Origin: Nymphaea colorata
Taxonomy: Eukaryota; Streptophyta; Magnoliopsida; Nymphaeales; Nymphaeaceae
Direction of reading: 5' to 3'
Length of the DNA stretch: 64,000 nt
Assembly (NCBI RefSeq): GCF_008831285.2
Contig: NC_045147.1
Span: 20,960,581 to 21,024,580 of the forward strand
Part shown: piece by piece, positions 1-13,499 of the stretch
Position numbering within the stretch: position 1 is the first letter of the stretch
How the letters are laid out: each line of letters starts with the position of its first letter
Notes under the pieces: generated by a model
Databases searched by the model: none
Told to the model about the DNA's origin: nothing
The model's input: the letters and a program-made list of their open reading frames with translations, nothing else
Program-made: the position numbers and the translations under genes

Positions 1-1133
1 ATATTATGCCACCAGCTTTTATCTGGTTGTCTAGGCTGCCCAGCCAATCCAGAAACCCAACAAGTTGATGAATGATGCATGTCCAGAAAATAAGACTTAA
101 TAACAATGAATTGAATTTTATAAGGGTCTAAAATCAATGATCTTAGCATTGTTCAGCTCATAAAGTTTCATAATCTTTTTATTCCTATATTTATGGACAT
201 TAGTAGTTCATCGATGCAGTTGGATTTATCAAAACAAAGAAGTTGAAAAGATTGTCTTCCAACTTAGCCAGTATGCTCGGTATATATGAATTACAATTTG
301 ATGTTTGGTGAGATAAACTTTCACACATGTTGTAATCACATGACTCAAAATTCACTTCCTATTAAACAAATCATGTAGATTATGCCAGTAAGGTTTATTA
401 AAAAGTGAAAATATGAAAGGAATGGTGATTTTTAATTTTCTGCTAAACTGTTTCACACTGTCCTGCATGCACATATACACATACACACCATCCATCGGTA
501 TGTAAATTTACAGACAGAAAGGATAAAATAAAATAAAAATTATGTGTATCATCTTAAATGACAAAAAGTTTATTATAGTGACCATCTAACTCGTATAACT
601 ATTTCAGTGCTTCACTTTCACATTTTCATTTCCATTGTTCGATGAGTCCTTCATTTCTTTCAAGACAATTTTCCCATGTTTCTCCACCGCTTGACAAATT
701 GTGATATTGCTTCATCAGGACCAGATAACAACTCATCTCCTACATGGATTTGCCTTCCCTTTAGGACTCAATGACAAAGGTAACAAAGATACACAGATTA
801 AACAGAAACTCAGCAAACCAAAATATTATTGTTGATGAAATTTAACACAGAGCTGAATGTCCAGCACAAATCATGGAAAACGTTGTGCGATAAACACAAT
901 TCATAGGAGAAAGATAAAACAACATTCAAAGGCATGATGATTTGTGGATCCAAATAAAAATTTTCTTTTTATAAACCTTCTGAAAGAGGGACAAACTTTT
1001 CGAAAGGACTAGGAGAATGAAATATCATCCTTTCCGAGGCTCAAACAGTTAGAGTAACCTTTTCACTAGATGATCAAAAATAGGATGTAAGACTAAAAGC
1101 AACTCATTTGTGATTGTCCATTTATGCACTTAC
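1..1133. other. LRR-RLK intron 8 (partial), no exon recognised
   Basis: This lies downstream of LRR exon 8 on the minus strand. The next expected LRR exon (of the kind seen at about 25272-25332 in the second copy) is not found here, so it is probably beyond the window edge. A short minus-strand frame at about 640-770 reads GRQIHVGDELLSGPDEAISQ but belongs to no family I recognise. Confidence 0.5.
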
Positions 1134-3653
1134 AATTTTAGCAATTTTGACATCTTACTGTAGGAGGCTGGAATCGCACCAGTAAACTGGTTGTTATCCA
1201 ACTGGCTGCAAAATTAAAATGATCAAAACAAAATACAGGGGCAAGTTATTAGCCCCTAACCTGTTCAGGCAGATAATTACTATGTACAAGAACCAATTCA
1301 AACAAGAAAGACAAAGAATGGAATTTAATTGCAATCTTTTGGAAGCTAAGTTGACATGCTAGAGTTTTACAATTCACAGGCATAGGTAGTCCATGTATAA
1401 CTAATTATTCATGTCCGCTACCAGATACATGTAATCATAGTACAACTATAGAATCAAAATCCAAAGGCTGATTCTTTCTAACAAAGTATAAAATAAATGG
1501 AAGAGCCAAGGATGACCTTGTTATTCTTAACAAGTACCGAAGTTTATTTTCTCAGTCTCCTCTCCCAAGTAAATAGAACAATGTAACCGTGGACAGTAAA
1601 GTATCTTACTTCAATTGTCAGTAACTCAGTATATTTAACCTTGTTAACAATTTCCTCATCCATGGCACTATATCTATCATCTACATTTTATTACCCTTGC
1701 AAGAACAGAGATATAAGGATGTTGTTTTCACCTAGGAAATCAATCAGGTAATGCTCTAAATGTAAAGTGTGTCAAAGAGATCTATTAGCGAGAGGTGTTT
1801 GCACCTACAGATCATAACATACCCCTCAGAATAACAGCAAGCACTGACAGTCACCAAGAAGAATATCTAGTGATAGACATGGAACTATATCTCCCAATGA
1901 CAGCAGCTTGATTTGGACTTGGGAGGATCAAATGCTTCCAATCTCCTCGGAATTGCATAATAAACATCCAATAGGTTGTCAAGCACTGGATTTCAGGCTT
2001 ATTCCAACAATCACAGACTATGGCCTCGAAACTGCACAAGGCATGTATCCAGACACACACATGTGTGCGCATAAATATAAAATAGAGATGCTTGGAGGAG
2101 GTTGATAATATTCCAAAGGTCATCATTTCACGCTCAATCAAACACCCACAAACAGTAGGTTCCAAAAAGAACACATGCATACATGCACCCTTGTGCCTGC
2201 ACAGTGCACACAATCAAAATGCATGTACATGTGCATAAAACCAATGTATCGTAACGTGTATCAGTCGGGCCGACCTATATGCGTATCGTAAATTTAGTTT
2301 TAATATATAAAAAAAAAAGTCATCACACGCATAATGAACATTCATGATTTATCGTTCGTTCATACGTAACGACACATTAATAAAATAAAGTTTAAATTAT
2401 TTTACATCACATCAAACCATATAATACATTTTGAAATATTGCATATATGATGTATATATCTGTACATATAATTCGATCATTTTGTGCATATATGTGTGAG
2501 TGTTTGTGCATATATGTACATATAATTCATTCATTTTGAAATACTGATATCATTGGGATATTATCAAAATATTGGAACTTTGTGTGACTTGATGTATAAG
2601 CACATAGCAAATTGCAATTGAAAGGTTATGCGCCTCTGAGTTCTGAAAGGCCTTTTATGATCATTTACATAGAGCAGAAGGCAAGCATGAAAAAACTACT
2701 ACAAAATCAAAAGTTATAACACATGAAAACAGGATTTCCATAAAAAAAGGTATTCCTTAGAAACTTTATTCCAGCTTTAGAGAGAAGCAATCTTTTGAAA
2801 ACAATAAATATATGTTAAATTACAGATTACTTGAAATGATATTTTTATAGGGAATCAAAAAGGTATTTTGGCCATTCCTTTAGAGTCACCCTTTATGATC
2901 CACACTTTTCATGTGATGAAAACTGTAGAATGATATCTAAGTAGTTTGTAAATAAATGTTAAGAGACAATCATGCATATTTGCCTACCATGCTTCAAAAT
3001 GGAAAAGTACAACATTTGCTTCTGTTTCATTATGTTTTCCCATCTTTCCCCTCCAAATGATTCCTAATATTGCGTACTTATCAACCACATCAAAACGTAC
3101 CTGATGTGTTTTGGACACTCAGCCACTGAACAGTAAAACATTATGTTTGTGAGCAACATTCACTTTGCAATGTTTCTATGTGAAACTTTATAGGTGTAAT
3201 ATTGATGCATGCACTTTTCCTTAAATAAACCCTATTGAAAATCTTACAAGAAGCAAACAGGGACCAAATATCTTGTTGAGTGCAGAGCATCATAATCTTA
3301 CTTATCCCTAAGCCTAAGATTCAGATCTGAGCCCCTAAGCCAGTATGCACATCAACACCCTGGAAATCACAACCCCTTTTTCCAAATGAAAACATCCACC
3401 AAAAAACAAATGACATCGTGAAGAACTTGCCAGAGCTAACAGTTTTGCAAATACTTCTAATGTAGCACAGAAATGAATCCACAAAGACAAATATACACAT
3501 TAGACGTTGCAAGCCAAAACATCTAACAGTCGTTTGCCAAGGAGAAATCAGCAAATATTAACACAGTCAAGACACAAAATTCAGGCATCTATTGATTATC
3601 CGAAATTCCAGGATAAATACTCCATACTACTCATGGTGCAAGGGATTCTCAAA

Positions 3654-3712
<59 letters not shown>

Positions 3713-6700
3713 CACACCAAGAAACTAAAGTAAAAAAAAAAACATACAGAATAAGCAAGCTTGGCAACAAATAAAGCTCAGGTGGAAGGCTTCCAGACAA
3801 GTTATTGTTGTCCAATAGCCTGCAAAGGGGGAAAAAAAAGAATGAGAATTATGAGATTGTTACTACTAGAAACTTAAGAAAACAAAGAAAGCCAACTGCT
3901 CAATTTTAATAACTTACAAGTGCACAAGTTTTGGCAATCTGGAAAGTTCAGCTGGAATTTGCCCACTTAGAGAGTTATTATTCATATGGCTGTGTGTGTG
4001 AGAGAGAGAGAGAGAGAGACGACATGTAAGCACATGCAAATAATAAACGGGCCTTGAAAACCAGATCAGCAGTAGTAAAGATAAAACTTACAAGTGCTTA
4101 GTGTTGTTCAAGTTTGCAAATGATGTTGGTATGGGTCCAGTAATCATATTTTGGTCTATTTGTATCCTGTCCAAATTAGGAAGAAAACCTATCTCTTCAG
4201 GCAATGGGCCAGTTAGATGGTTGCCATTCAAAAGCCTGCAAATGATAGAATTACAACAAGTTAATGGTCTGAGCAAGAGATGTAACAGTGGCCAAGAAGC
4301 AAAGCAAATTTCATGTATACGAAGCTAAACGAGCCATCACATTCTTTACTTCTTTATGAACACAAGTAGCAAGCAAGTACAAAATGAAGCCAATGCTTTT
4401 TATTTGTCACAAATTTTGATCGAAGGCACAAGCAAATATTCAAACTGGATTCAGAATTATGAGAATTAAGGTTCATTACATCTGAGTAGAAATCAAATGG
4501 ATAGAGAACTTTACTATATCCCTTATTAGATTTTCCCAGAAATAGCCTTTTTCTGTTCATATGTATCACAAACAGCAAGTTTTCTTGTTTGTTTTTTTAT
4601 TTCCTTTTGGCCAATTTTCATAAGAAACAAACCCTTTGTTAATAAGGTTGGCCCTACCTTTTCTCTTATTCATCTTTGAAACTTTATATCCACCTCTATT
4701 GCCACCATTTGTGCCAAAGTTCACCACCAATTCTCTAGTTGCTGTTATCGTCCCCACTATTTTAGAGTTGCTGCCATCATCACTAGTGTCACTGCCACCA
4801 TCACCGCCACTATCATTCATACCTCTGTGATTGCTCCTGCTGCTGCCACCATCTTTCTCCTCATCTTAGTTCACTTTATGATGTAACCTTAAGTGAAGGT
4901 TGCATTTATTTATTTTAAGAAATGTAATGTGCATTTGTTTCTTCAGATAAACAAATAAAAAGACATTAGGACAGTCCCTGACTCTCTATGAATTTGAACC
5001 CAATTAAACTTAGCATTGTAATATCTAAGTTGGTCATAAGGACTACAAGAATAAGATTCATTTTCTGAACCATTTTGCCTCCCTACGCACAAAGAAACAG
5101 AAGAAACACTACCAAACAAGGAATAGAGAATTATCTTAAAGCTGCTCATGAATTAATATGTAAAATTTTAGAGAACCAAAGGATGAACTTGGTCTCAGTA
5201 ATAAGCCCTTTAGGCATGTAACAACAGAAAAGAGTTATGCCTAGCCACACAACTTCATACCATGTGTAAAATCACAATCATCCAAATTGTGATAATTTAG
5301 GCATGCAAGTTGTTGTACTTCATGTACAAACAGAAAAGTCTATCTACAAAAACATATGATAACATAGTTGATGAACAAAATCAAGATAGAAATCAGATGA
5401 CCACTGCTTTCAATAAGATTACAGAAAAAGCGTTAGTGCTTCAGTTAAAATATGAGGGAAGTTTTTGGGGTGACTCACAGAAGCTTCAGTGTCGTTATGC
5501 TTCCGATTTCCTTTGGTATGGTACCAGCTATGTTATTCCACATAACGTCGCTTTGTTGAAAAATGAATATATGACATAAAAACAAATAAGAACAGAAGCT
5601 TCATTAATATGCTGCAAGTCAAAAAAAATATTACAAGACAGTATACAAGAGAATAAAAAATCTTCAATCATCTATAAAGCTTAAGAATGGAACCTACAAT
5701 ATTTGCATATGGGACAGCTGACCAACCTCTGAAGCTAACGTTCCAGATAGGTTCATCCTGAGGAGTTGCCTACAAAAGGGTGGTCAAAGTATCAGCACTG
5801 AACTTACATGAACATATGTTTCAACCATTTCTCAAGTAAGTGAACAAACGTAAGTACATGATACATTCTCCATTCTGGGTTATGACTTGCAAACCAAAAT
5901 CCCGCAAAAATGGGAATTTATGGTGTTACTCATCCTACTCAAATGAACCGGCACCTAGGGTTCGCAGTACCTCATGATATCCATACCATGAAATGTGTGT
6001 CTAAGGTGAAGATAAACTTTTGCACTGGCTATGTACGAAAACAGTACTAAAACAGGATCAGTTCAACTTCAATATACTGCCTTGATGGTCATGAAGTCAT
6101 GATACATAGTCATGGTTTAAGCATTAACAAAGCCCCTCTTCATAGGCATCTGAGACAAAAAATGATAGATTGGATCTATGTTTACAACTTCCTAAATAAA
6201 TCTCTCTGTTTATTTAAAATAATCATCCAAAGCATTGTCGCAATATCATTCTCTGGAAAATATCAGTGAGGTTTTTCTCGGGTATTTTTTTCGGTGAAGT
6301 CATGATTTCATTCATTTAACTACTTAGATTACAAAGGAAACAGGTTAAGCATGTTTTTGTTATACCACTAGAACGTCAGCGTGATTTTTGTAAAAATATT
6401 ATATATGTAATAAACACATGATGCTGCTGAAGGATAAAGCTTCAACATTATAAAGGTGAAAATAAAATTTCCTTAGATGCATTTCAAACAAAAGATAAAA
6501 GACAATGAGATAGATTTTCACAAAATGAAATGACCATATGTTTCTAATAATCAAGAATGCATTCAGAATCACTCAGTAGGCACTTCTGGAGATTGTGGAG
6601 TTGCAGAACTGCTTCCACACACAAACCAAAAAATAAAGATGATGACCATAACCAAGTCCAACTGTCCAATTGCAAGAAAGGTGTAATTCGTGCACTGAGA

Positions 6701-8210
6701 TATAAACCTTCACAACAGACATTCTTCATAATAAGGTGCCCATGTTATCAGGAATCTGATTTAAATTCTTTGATTTGGCATATTCACATTAAGGCTTAAA
6801 TTGATGACCAGTGTACATAACAAATCTTGCATATCTACTTGTAAAGCTTGGCTTGTCTGATCTAGAATAGACCTAAGGCTGATCAAATCAGATGGGAACA
6901 AATCTAGGTTTTTATAATATCTTCGGTAGTCATAACTTGTAAGCAAGAACAATCACGAAATGGCTTCTCTTATAATAGAAGTCACCTACTTTTGGCATGT
7001 CCAAACTCCTGGTTCAAATGCAACACAAATATATGCATGACATGCACAAGCCATGTAGGTGAAACACGTACACTTCACGAACATGGAGATATCCGTCGCT
7101 TGAGGTTGAGTTGAAGCAAAAAATTCCATTCCAGTTTGGTTTGCATGGATCCCCGCTACCCCAGTTCTTTAGTTTTCCAAGAGGGTCAACCAAGCTTTTC
7201 TTGATTGCTCGCAAGGCAGACACTGTATCACCAGAAAGAACCATAGTCAAATTTCTCAATAACAAATTTCATATTACCCTGTCAAAATTTGCAGTATGAG
7301 TCGAAATTTGCATTATGACGCCTACAGTAATTCAGCTTCTTTTCTTTTTACTGTGAAGGTAAGTGATCCTAAACACGGTATAACGGATTCGTGGAGACAA
7401 ATATGAAATGCTTATTTTTCAGCATTTTAAACTTCAATCCTTATGGCAACGGATCCAACTACAATCATCTAACTGCCAGACATGATAGTGGATGATGGCC
7501 AAGCAAATCAGCCGCAAAAAGCAATCCAATTCTGAGATAGAGGTGTCCGCATGTAAAATATCAAGAATGATGTAAGACGGTTATCCTAGCCATTGTATTC
7601 GTGATTATAAGATATCGTGTGCATCCCCAACATCATCGTACCAAGGCAAGACTTCACGAATCAATGATAAAAGTAATCCGATCATCGTTATACAGTAAGA
7701 AGGAACCGTTTTTTGCCCTAAAAAGCTTTCCGTCTTAAGCAGGAAGTTTTTGTTCGAAAGCATTCACTCTTTTTTTTTTTTACTTTCATTTTTGTCCTAA
7801 AGATCTTTCCGTCTCAAGCGGGAAGTTTTTTGTTCGAAAGCTTTCTCTCTTCTTTCTTGAACTTTCTTTTACGTGGGATCTCTTCCGGTTTCAGCTTGCA
7901 ACTGATCTTTTCTTTCTTCGCCGGTGCAGGTTTCAAGAAAACAGAAAATTATGAAATCCCTTTGAGATATTTGCTCGCCATTAGATCAATATGCGAGGAG
8001 AAAAAAATGAAAGGCCATAACCACTGAGCGATCAAACATCCCGTAGGAAGCAAGATCGCGTGCGCGCACGCATACACACGCAGAGACACGTATTGAGGAG
8101 GGAACTCGGATCATGCCTTCCGATGGATCCGTGATCTGCGCCTGGACGGAGAGGAACAAAGCCCCGAAGATTAGGGCGACGATGAACGTCCGCTTCTTTT
8201 TTCCGAGCAT
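1134..8210 (-). CDS. LRR receptor-like kinase, LRR-VIII type (5' part; 3' end beyond window)
   Basis: Eight exons can be placed: 8117-8210, 7072-7222, 5698-5769, 5479-5550, 4092-4235, 3918-3989, 3748-3819 and 1134-1205. Reading frame is kept across every junction, giving about 249 codons. Residues 1-25 form a signal peptide (MLGKKKRTF then a hydrophobic run ending SVQAQ). An LRR N-terminal cap follows, with the pair of cysteines in NWGSGDPC and IFC, then leucine-rich repeats such as [33 protein letters not shown] and [14 protein letters not shown]. The order and wording match the plant At1g06840/At5g01950 group of plasma-membrane LRR-RLKs, so a malectin-like/juxtamembrane part, membrane helix and kinase should follow before base 1. 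The start at 8210 is preferred to an in-frame ATG at 8300 because it directly precedes the signal peptide and is matched in a second copy at 28352. Intron 1 has a GC donor. The ligand is unknown. Confidence 0.88.
3657..3709. repeat. (TA)n microsatellite in LRR-RLK intron 7
   Basis: About 53 bases of uninterrupted TA, starting roughly 40 bases past the splice donor of exon 7 (minus strand). Likely to vary in length between individuals. Confidence 0.95.
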
Positions 8211-8351
8211 CTTGGAGCACCGAAGCACACGGACATGGGCGCGGTAACGAGAGAAGAAGGCCGATTTCGCAGAGGGAGAGCGTGGGACGTCCCCGTCCAA
8301 ATAAATGGGAGTAGGAAGCCAGTTGATTGGCCATCGGAGCTTCGAGAAAGC

Positions 8352-8366
8352 CTTCCTATATTAATC
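8352..8366 (-). promoter_or_regulatory. Candidate TATA element of the LRR-RLK gene
   Basis: On the minus strand a TTAATATAGG run lies about 145 bases upstream of the chosen ATG at 8210. The same neighbourhood recurs upstream of the broken copy (around 28493-28507), where the element reads TTAATAATG and is less TATA-like. Function is inferred from position only. Confidence 0.35.
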
Positions 8367-8639
8367 AATGGGTTTCCAGAGAGCGACGTCATATCGGCAA
8401 AGACCAAGAAGAAGAAGAGGTCCAAGGGAGAAAGAGACAGACAGAAACCAGTCCGGATGACGGTTTCTCCAGAGAAGTCCTTCGGATCAGGTGGAGGTTG
8501 AAACAGGAAGCTCAGGGAGAAAAAGAAAGAGAGGGAATAATGAGGGCGGGCAGGAAGACCATTTCAAACGCGAGCCACACACGTATATGGCGCGGTCCCG
8601 CGCTCTTGAACGCGGTACTTCGATAAAAACCAGTACGAT

Positions 8640-11283
8640 AAAATGAGGGCGTTATTATCGCTCCAACATTACGAACCCTTTATAAATGCATGCTCCACCT
8701 TTGTTTGAATAACAAAATATGCTTAAGTTTTATTTTTGTAATTTAACATCATTTTCATACATAATTTAGGTGGTTAAACGAAATAAATTAAAATGTAAGT
8801 TTGTTCTTATTGGTCTATCAAAATTTAAATGTGTTTTGTAATTTTTTTTTTTTACAATTATGCATCTAAATACTCTATACGCCCTTGTTGCATAAGCACA
8901 ATATTCATGAAAATATGTAAACTTTATCATTGATCCTATAAACCAAGTCTAATTAATAGATTTAGAGACCAGTAAACTGTTCTAATCAATTCTGCAAAAA
9001 AGTTGGTGCTTAAGCCCAATATTTCATGGTCATCCGCATCTACTTGCAGCGCTAGAAATCTCATTTCATGATATATGTGTAATTTTCATATTCATGTCAA
9101 ATAAAAACAAAAAAAAAGCTGTCCTATATTAATGTTGGTAAGAAAGAATGTTTACACCCTTAGCTTGGCTATATTCTGATGCATGTATTAGAGTTGGGAT
9201 TGAAAGCAAACCTTATCAACAAAGTAGGTGCAAAATCCATTCAAATCTCAATATTAAAGTCTTGTAGATCAGCTTCGAGGGGTTTGACTTAAATGCTTGG
9301 CCCAGCGGTTGGTGGCAAGTCAATCGCTGGTTTGAATCCCGTAAGTTAACTAAGCTAGAAAATAAAAAGGTGTTTGTCATAAAAGTCAACACTTTCATGT
9401 GGCTAATATTTGAAGATTAACTTATCTGATTCTGTATTTTGTTATGTTCAGTTTGGAGCAGGTAGCTAACTTGTTTAGTTGTCTCAAACCCCGTCTTTTA
9501 CACCATTTAGGGGGTGTTTGATAACAGGAAGATCGTGTTAATATTTCATGAATCTATCTTGTGTCCCAATCTTCAAGAGAGATTCGTAAAGCACTAACGT
9601 GGTATTCTTCTGTTTAAATATTTGTGTTAGTCTTTCCATGAATCTATGTCATATCTCAATCTCAATGTTTTAGATTCACATAACACTAACATGGAATTCC
9701 TATCAAGGTGTCAAAGGAGTGCGAAACAAGAGACAAGAAAATGGCATTTATATATTTGAAAACATATGTAATTGAGACGAATGCATCATTTTTCGATGGT
9801 TATTTTCATCATTAAAGATGCGTGCTGCCTGTCACCATAAAGAGTTAAAAGATAAAATCACGCGGGATTCGCCATGAAATATGATCCAAAATCTGGTCGC
9901 TCATTTCAAAGATGTGAACCAGTTAGACAACTGTTACTTTTACTCTTGTTAGAATGCTGATGTTGTACACGAACAAGTCTTGTTAGAATGCTGATGTTGT
10001 ACACGAACAAGTGAATATATGGTTGTAACTACATCTGACCTTCTTAAATAACATCATGTCCTGACGTGCAGGGGCGGTCGAATTATAGTTTCAAAATTTT
10101 GGTAGAGGTCAAAATATCATTTTATAAAATTTTATATAAGACGCATATTTTTTTAATTTATATGTGAAAGTAAAAAAAAAAAAAAAAAAAGTTGCTTGAA
10201 GGGGGACTAGGGCTCTGCAAACCCTTCCTTGGCTCAATCGCTGGTGACATGTTTTTTATTGGACTGGAAAAAGGGGCGTTATTTTATAGACGCAATACGT
10301 AAGCGTGGGATGTTGGGATATGATGATGACAAAAGAATTGCTCATACTGTGGAGGTCATTTATGGGGAGGTTAGGTAGGGCTGGAGGCAGGTGTGGGCAA
10401 CTGACCACACAGACCCACAAAACTTGGTCATTTTTATAGTCATTTTCTTCATTCACATGTTTCCATTCCTTAAATATGAAACTTGAGTACTACTGCCCCC
10501 AATCAGAGAAATTTCTGGTTTCGGCCCTAAGCCTAGGAGGATTTAGAGGACCTCAAATAGCTTTTTTGACAATAAAAAGACTTATGTTTTATGAATCTAT
10601 CTCAAAGATTATACAAATTCATAAAAGAATCGGTTTCGAAGTCCCATAAATCTGATTCATTCTTTAGAACTATCGTGGAACACTACTCCTTTTGCTGCCC
10701 ATTTATCAGCTAATCTCAAACATGGGCTTGTTGACCTGCACAGGAAAAGGCAAATAGAAAATAATTCAGGTGAGGCAAACGTATAAGAAAATAACTATGG
10801 ATTTGACTATTTCAACAAATAATCAAATTATCAACTATGGACTTCAAATCCATGCTATAAGACTAATGAGAGGATCTGAATTCTTCAACCGACCATTATA
10901 GTGATGTAACCCCCAATTGACTTGCAAAGGGAAGGCATGGCAGTTGGTAGCTGGGGGTTTTCTCTTCAGATGGCAGACTCGTTAAAAGTCTACTTTTAAT
11001 TTTGACGACATTGAATCTGGAATACACCATCAAACAAATATGGAATTGCGACTTCCTCATCTTGGCATGACTTTAATAGTATCTGACAAGATTTTGAATG
11101 GCATTCAATTGATATGTATAGGAAATGAATGGTGACTATTGTTACATAGGGTTACTCAATTTACTTACCAACCCAGGGTTGTTTGATACATCGTGATGGA
11201 TGGTTAAAAAAAAATTAATGAATTAATACTAAATAATAAAAATACCTATCATTTTTTTATTTGTTCTTATCTTAATTGTTCAT

Positions 11284-11332
<49 letters not shown>

Positions 11333-12950
11333 TAAAAAAGCAGGATGACAACCATAATCGTACTAACAGATTCATCTCCTTTCGTGCTTTTTAGAACAAT
11401 AAACGCAACAAGGTCCAGGCAGTTTTCATCTTAAGCACCATTAAAAACCAATATCTATCTTTCCAGCTTGGGTGGTCCATTAAAACGGCCAACTTTTCGG
11501 CCCGGGGAAGGTGTGATCTAGTTCAGGTGGGTATTGTGTGTAAGAACAAACAAGAGGAAGAAAAAAAAAAGCGTCTTAGACTAACACCAAAATCCATTAA
11601 ACTTGTTCTCAACTGAGGTGAGTCCTAGAGTGACCAACCATGCCAATTACCTATGCATAGAGTTATGGGAAGGTGATCCACTTGGACCGAGTATAGACAG
11701 CATTATGGGGATTGGGGACCTTTCTTCAGCTACCAACTAACGTTTTCGCCATTGCGCGCGGACAAAGTAATGGGTTAGGTGAAGAAGGTGACGGGTCCAT
11801 TTAAGTTTAACGCCACGAGGAACGAGTGGAGTGGAGGTCCCGTTTTTCAATAATAGCGGCTTGTTGGAGCAGGCGAGGACTTTAGCGAGTGAGACTTGCC
11901 ACTACGAACGCCCTTATCTTCTCCTTCCTTTTGCTGCATTTATTGTAGGGGATTTTTTTTTTTTCCTTCCTTTCCTTTGAATGATACGAATATTTTGGGT
12001 CAGGGAACCAACCTTCCATGAAAGAAAAATGAAAAAATAAAAGAAAGATCGCAGTATGGTGACTCTGATTCAGATAGCCAAAAGTTGATTATATATATAT
12101 ATATATAACACATGCACAACGATCGAGCGATTGTGAACAAAAAATCATAGCATTTCTATATCGCTAAAATCACCACACCCACGTCTTTTTCATGGTTAAT
12201 AAAAATATCTACTAGTGAATTCGCAACACCTGTTGATAAGTTAGTAAAATTATTACCCTTAGCTTTAAAATAAACACGACACATACCCAATTTCGTGAAA
12301 AATGCATAATTTTATTTGCATATATGGAAATACTTTGGGCCAATGAGCACCCAAATTCTTTATGTATAGAGTATTTTAATATCGTGTCATTAAACTAAGT
12401 AAAATTAAGTACAAACAAGTGTTTAGTTAAAAAAAAAAACAGATTATTTCGATCCATGAGACAAATTTAGGAGTGTCTTAATCAAACTGCAAAGTTAAAT
12501 CCTTCAACGCAAGGCAAGCCAATCACCGACTTAATCTTGAACTCTTTGAGCAAATGAAGGGGGAAGAAGGCTTCCACTCTCACGTTTCATTCACGTGAAA
12601 TGTATTTTTTTATTATCATAAAATCTTTAAGTGTGTTTTTTGAATTTTTTAATTAAATAAACCAGCATGGTCCTATGAAGCCTATAAGGCATTTCTGAAA
12701 TGCGTTAGCCGTGTAATATCGGTCTTCTTATTTTCAAAAACATTAAAAGAAAGAGAAGAAAACAAGCAAATTTGTCACAATAAAAAAATATATAAAAACT
12801 CATTTTGAGGTGTTTGGATATAACCAACTTACAATTTAAATTAAAAAAGAAATCTTCTCAATGCAAAGCAAGGGCACGTTGTCGCAAATATGTCCATCAA
12901 AAACACAAGCTGGCGGTTCGCCGTTAACGTAATTTGGCAGTAAATCTCTG
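8640..12950. other. Intergenic, AT-rich, repeat debris
   Basis: No gene supported. It contains a degenerate ~105-bp duplication rich in ATGAATCTAT at 9545-9715 next to a GGGGTGTTTGATAAC motif (hAT/MITE-like end), an exact 33-bp tandem duplication at about 9950-10015, a poly-A run at 10170-10189, a (TA)n array at 11288-11330 and a shorter one near 12090-12106. Confidence 0.6.
11288..11330. repeat. (TA)n microsatellite
   Basis: An uninterrupted TA array of about 43 bases in intergenic sequence. Confidence 0.95.
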
Positions 12951-13039
12951 CTCAAGGCGAGGGCATTTAAGTTAATTCGCTCATTCTTCGACGCGCCAGG
13001 TTCCGCTTCCCGCTCCCGCGTCTTGTAGCCGTTACGGTC

Positions 13040-13303
13040 ATGAATGTTTCATTCCCAAAACACCCTTTGCATGTTGCAGCTACTCATCTTCAATCGACGG
13101 TAATTTCGACTCCATCAAGGGCGTTTTCAATAAATCAAGAATTCCGTTCGCCGTTATCACCGTGCCTCCTCCAACCTCGAAAACGAAGATGTTATCCAAA
13201 ATCATACCTCCTCACCCGCCATTCTCTCTCTCTCGGTATGCTTCCGAGCCAGAAGAGGCAGGAGAAGTACGCTAGGGCATCGGCTCGTCCCTCAAACAAC
13301 TAA
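13040..13303 (+). other. Transit-peptide-like open frame, unassigned
   Basis: An 87-codon frame starting at 13040 reads MNVSFPKHPLHVAATHLQ and is rich in Ser, Arg and Pro with almost no acidic residues, as in plastid or mitochondrial transit peptides. It lies in a locally GC-rich island (about 12980-13430) that resembles the 5' end of a plant gene, followed at once by the tandem ~220-bp array. No downstream exon with a recognisable domain could be joined to it. It may be a first exon, a relic or chance. Confidence 0.25.
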
Positions 13304-13499
13304 CACTGAAGGCTACCGGAACGGTGTCTTCCGGTGATCGGCAGGTGTTAGGACCCAGGGCAAGTGGCGGTCTCGATCGCATTTGCGGCGATCCACGGAG
13401 ATGGATTTCTTGTGGCTGAAGCCCGAGGGTCAAACCGAGTTTGCTCTTTCGTTTTATTTTTCCCGCTTCTTCCTCGATTATAGAGTTAGTTTATGTTTC

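Noticed and set aside
640-770. Minus-strand frame GRQIHVGDELLSGPDEAISQ resembling an exon
   Set aside because: Protein-like but matches no family I know, needs a frame change to extend, and lies inside the LRR-kinase intron.
3507-3815. Frames of repeated Ile-Tyr around 3.66 kb (and similar at 34.8, 39.4, 40.4 and 42.1 kb)
   Set aside because: Translation of (TA)n microsatellites.
8235-8626. Plus-strand frames rich in Arg/Glu/Lys
   Set aside because: Antisense of the LRR-kinase 5' leader, purine-rich sequence with no domain.
9285-9350. Possible tRNA or SINE (word GGTTTGAATCCCG)
   Set aside because: B-box-like word only; no cloverleaf, no A box at the right spacing and no A-tail.
9480-9740. 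hAT/MITE-like end GGGGTGTTTGATAAC
   Set aside because: No matching inverted terminus or target-site duplication could be found nearby.
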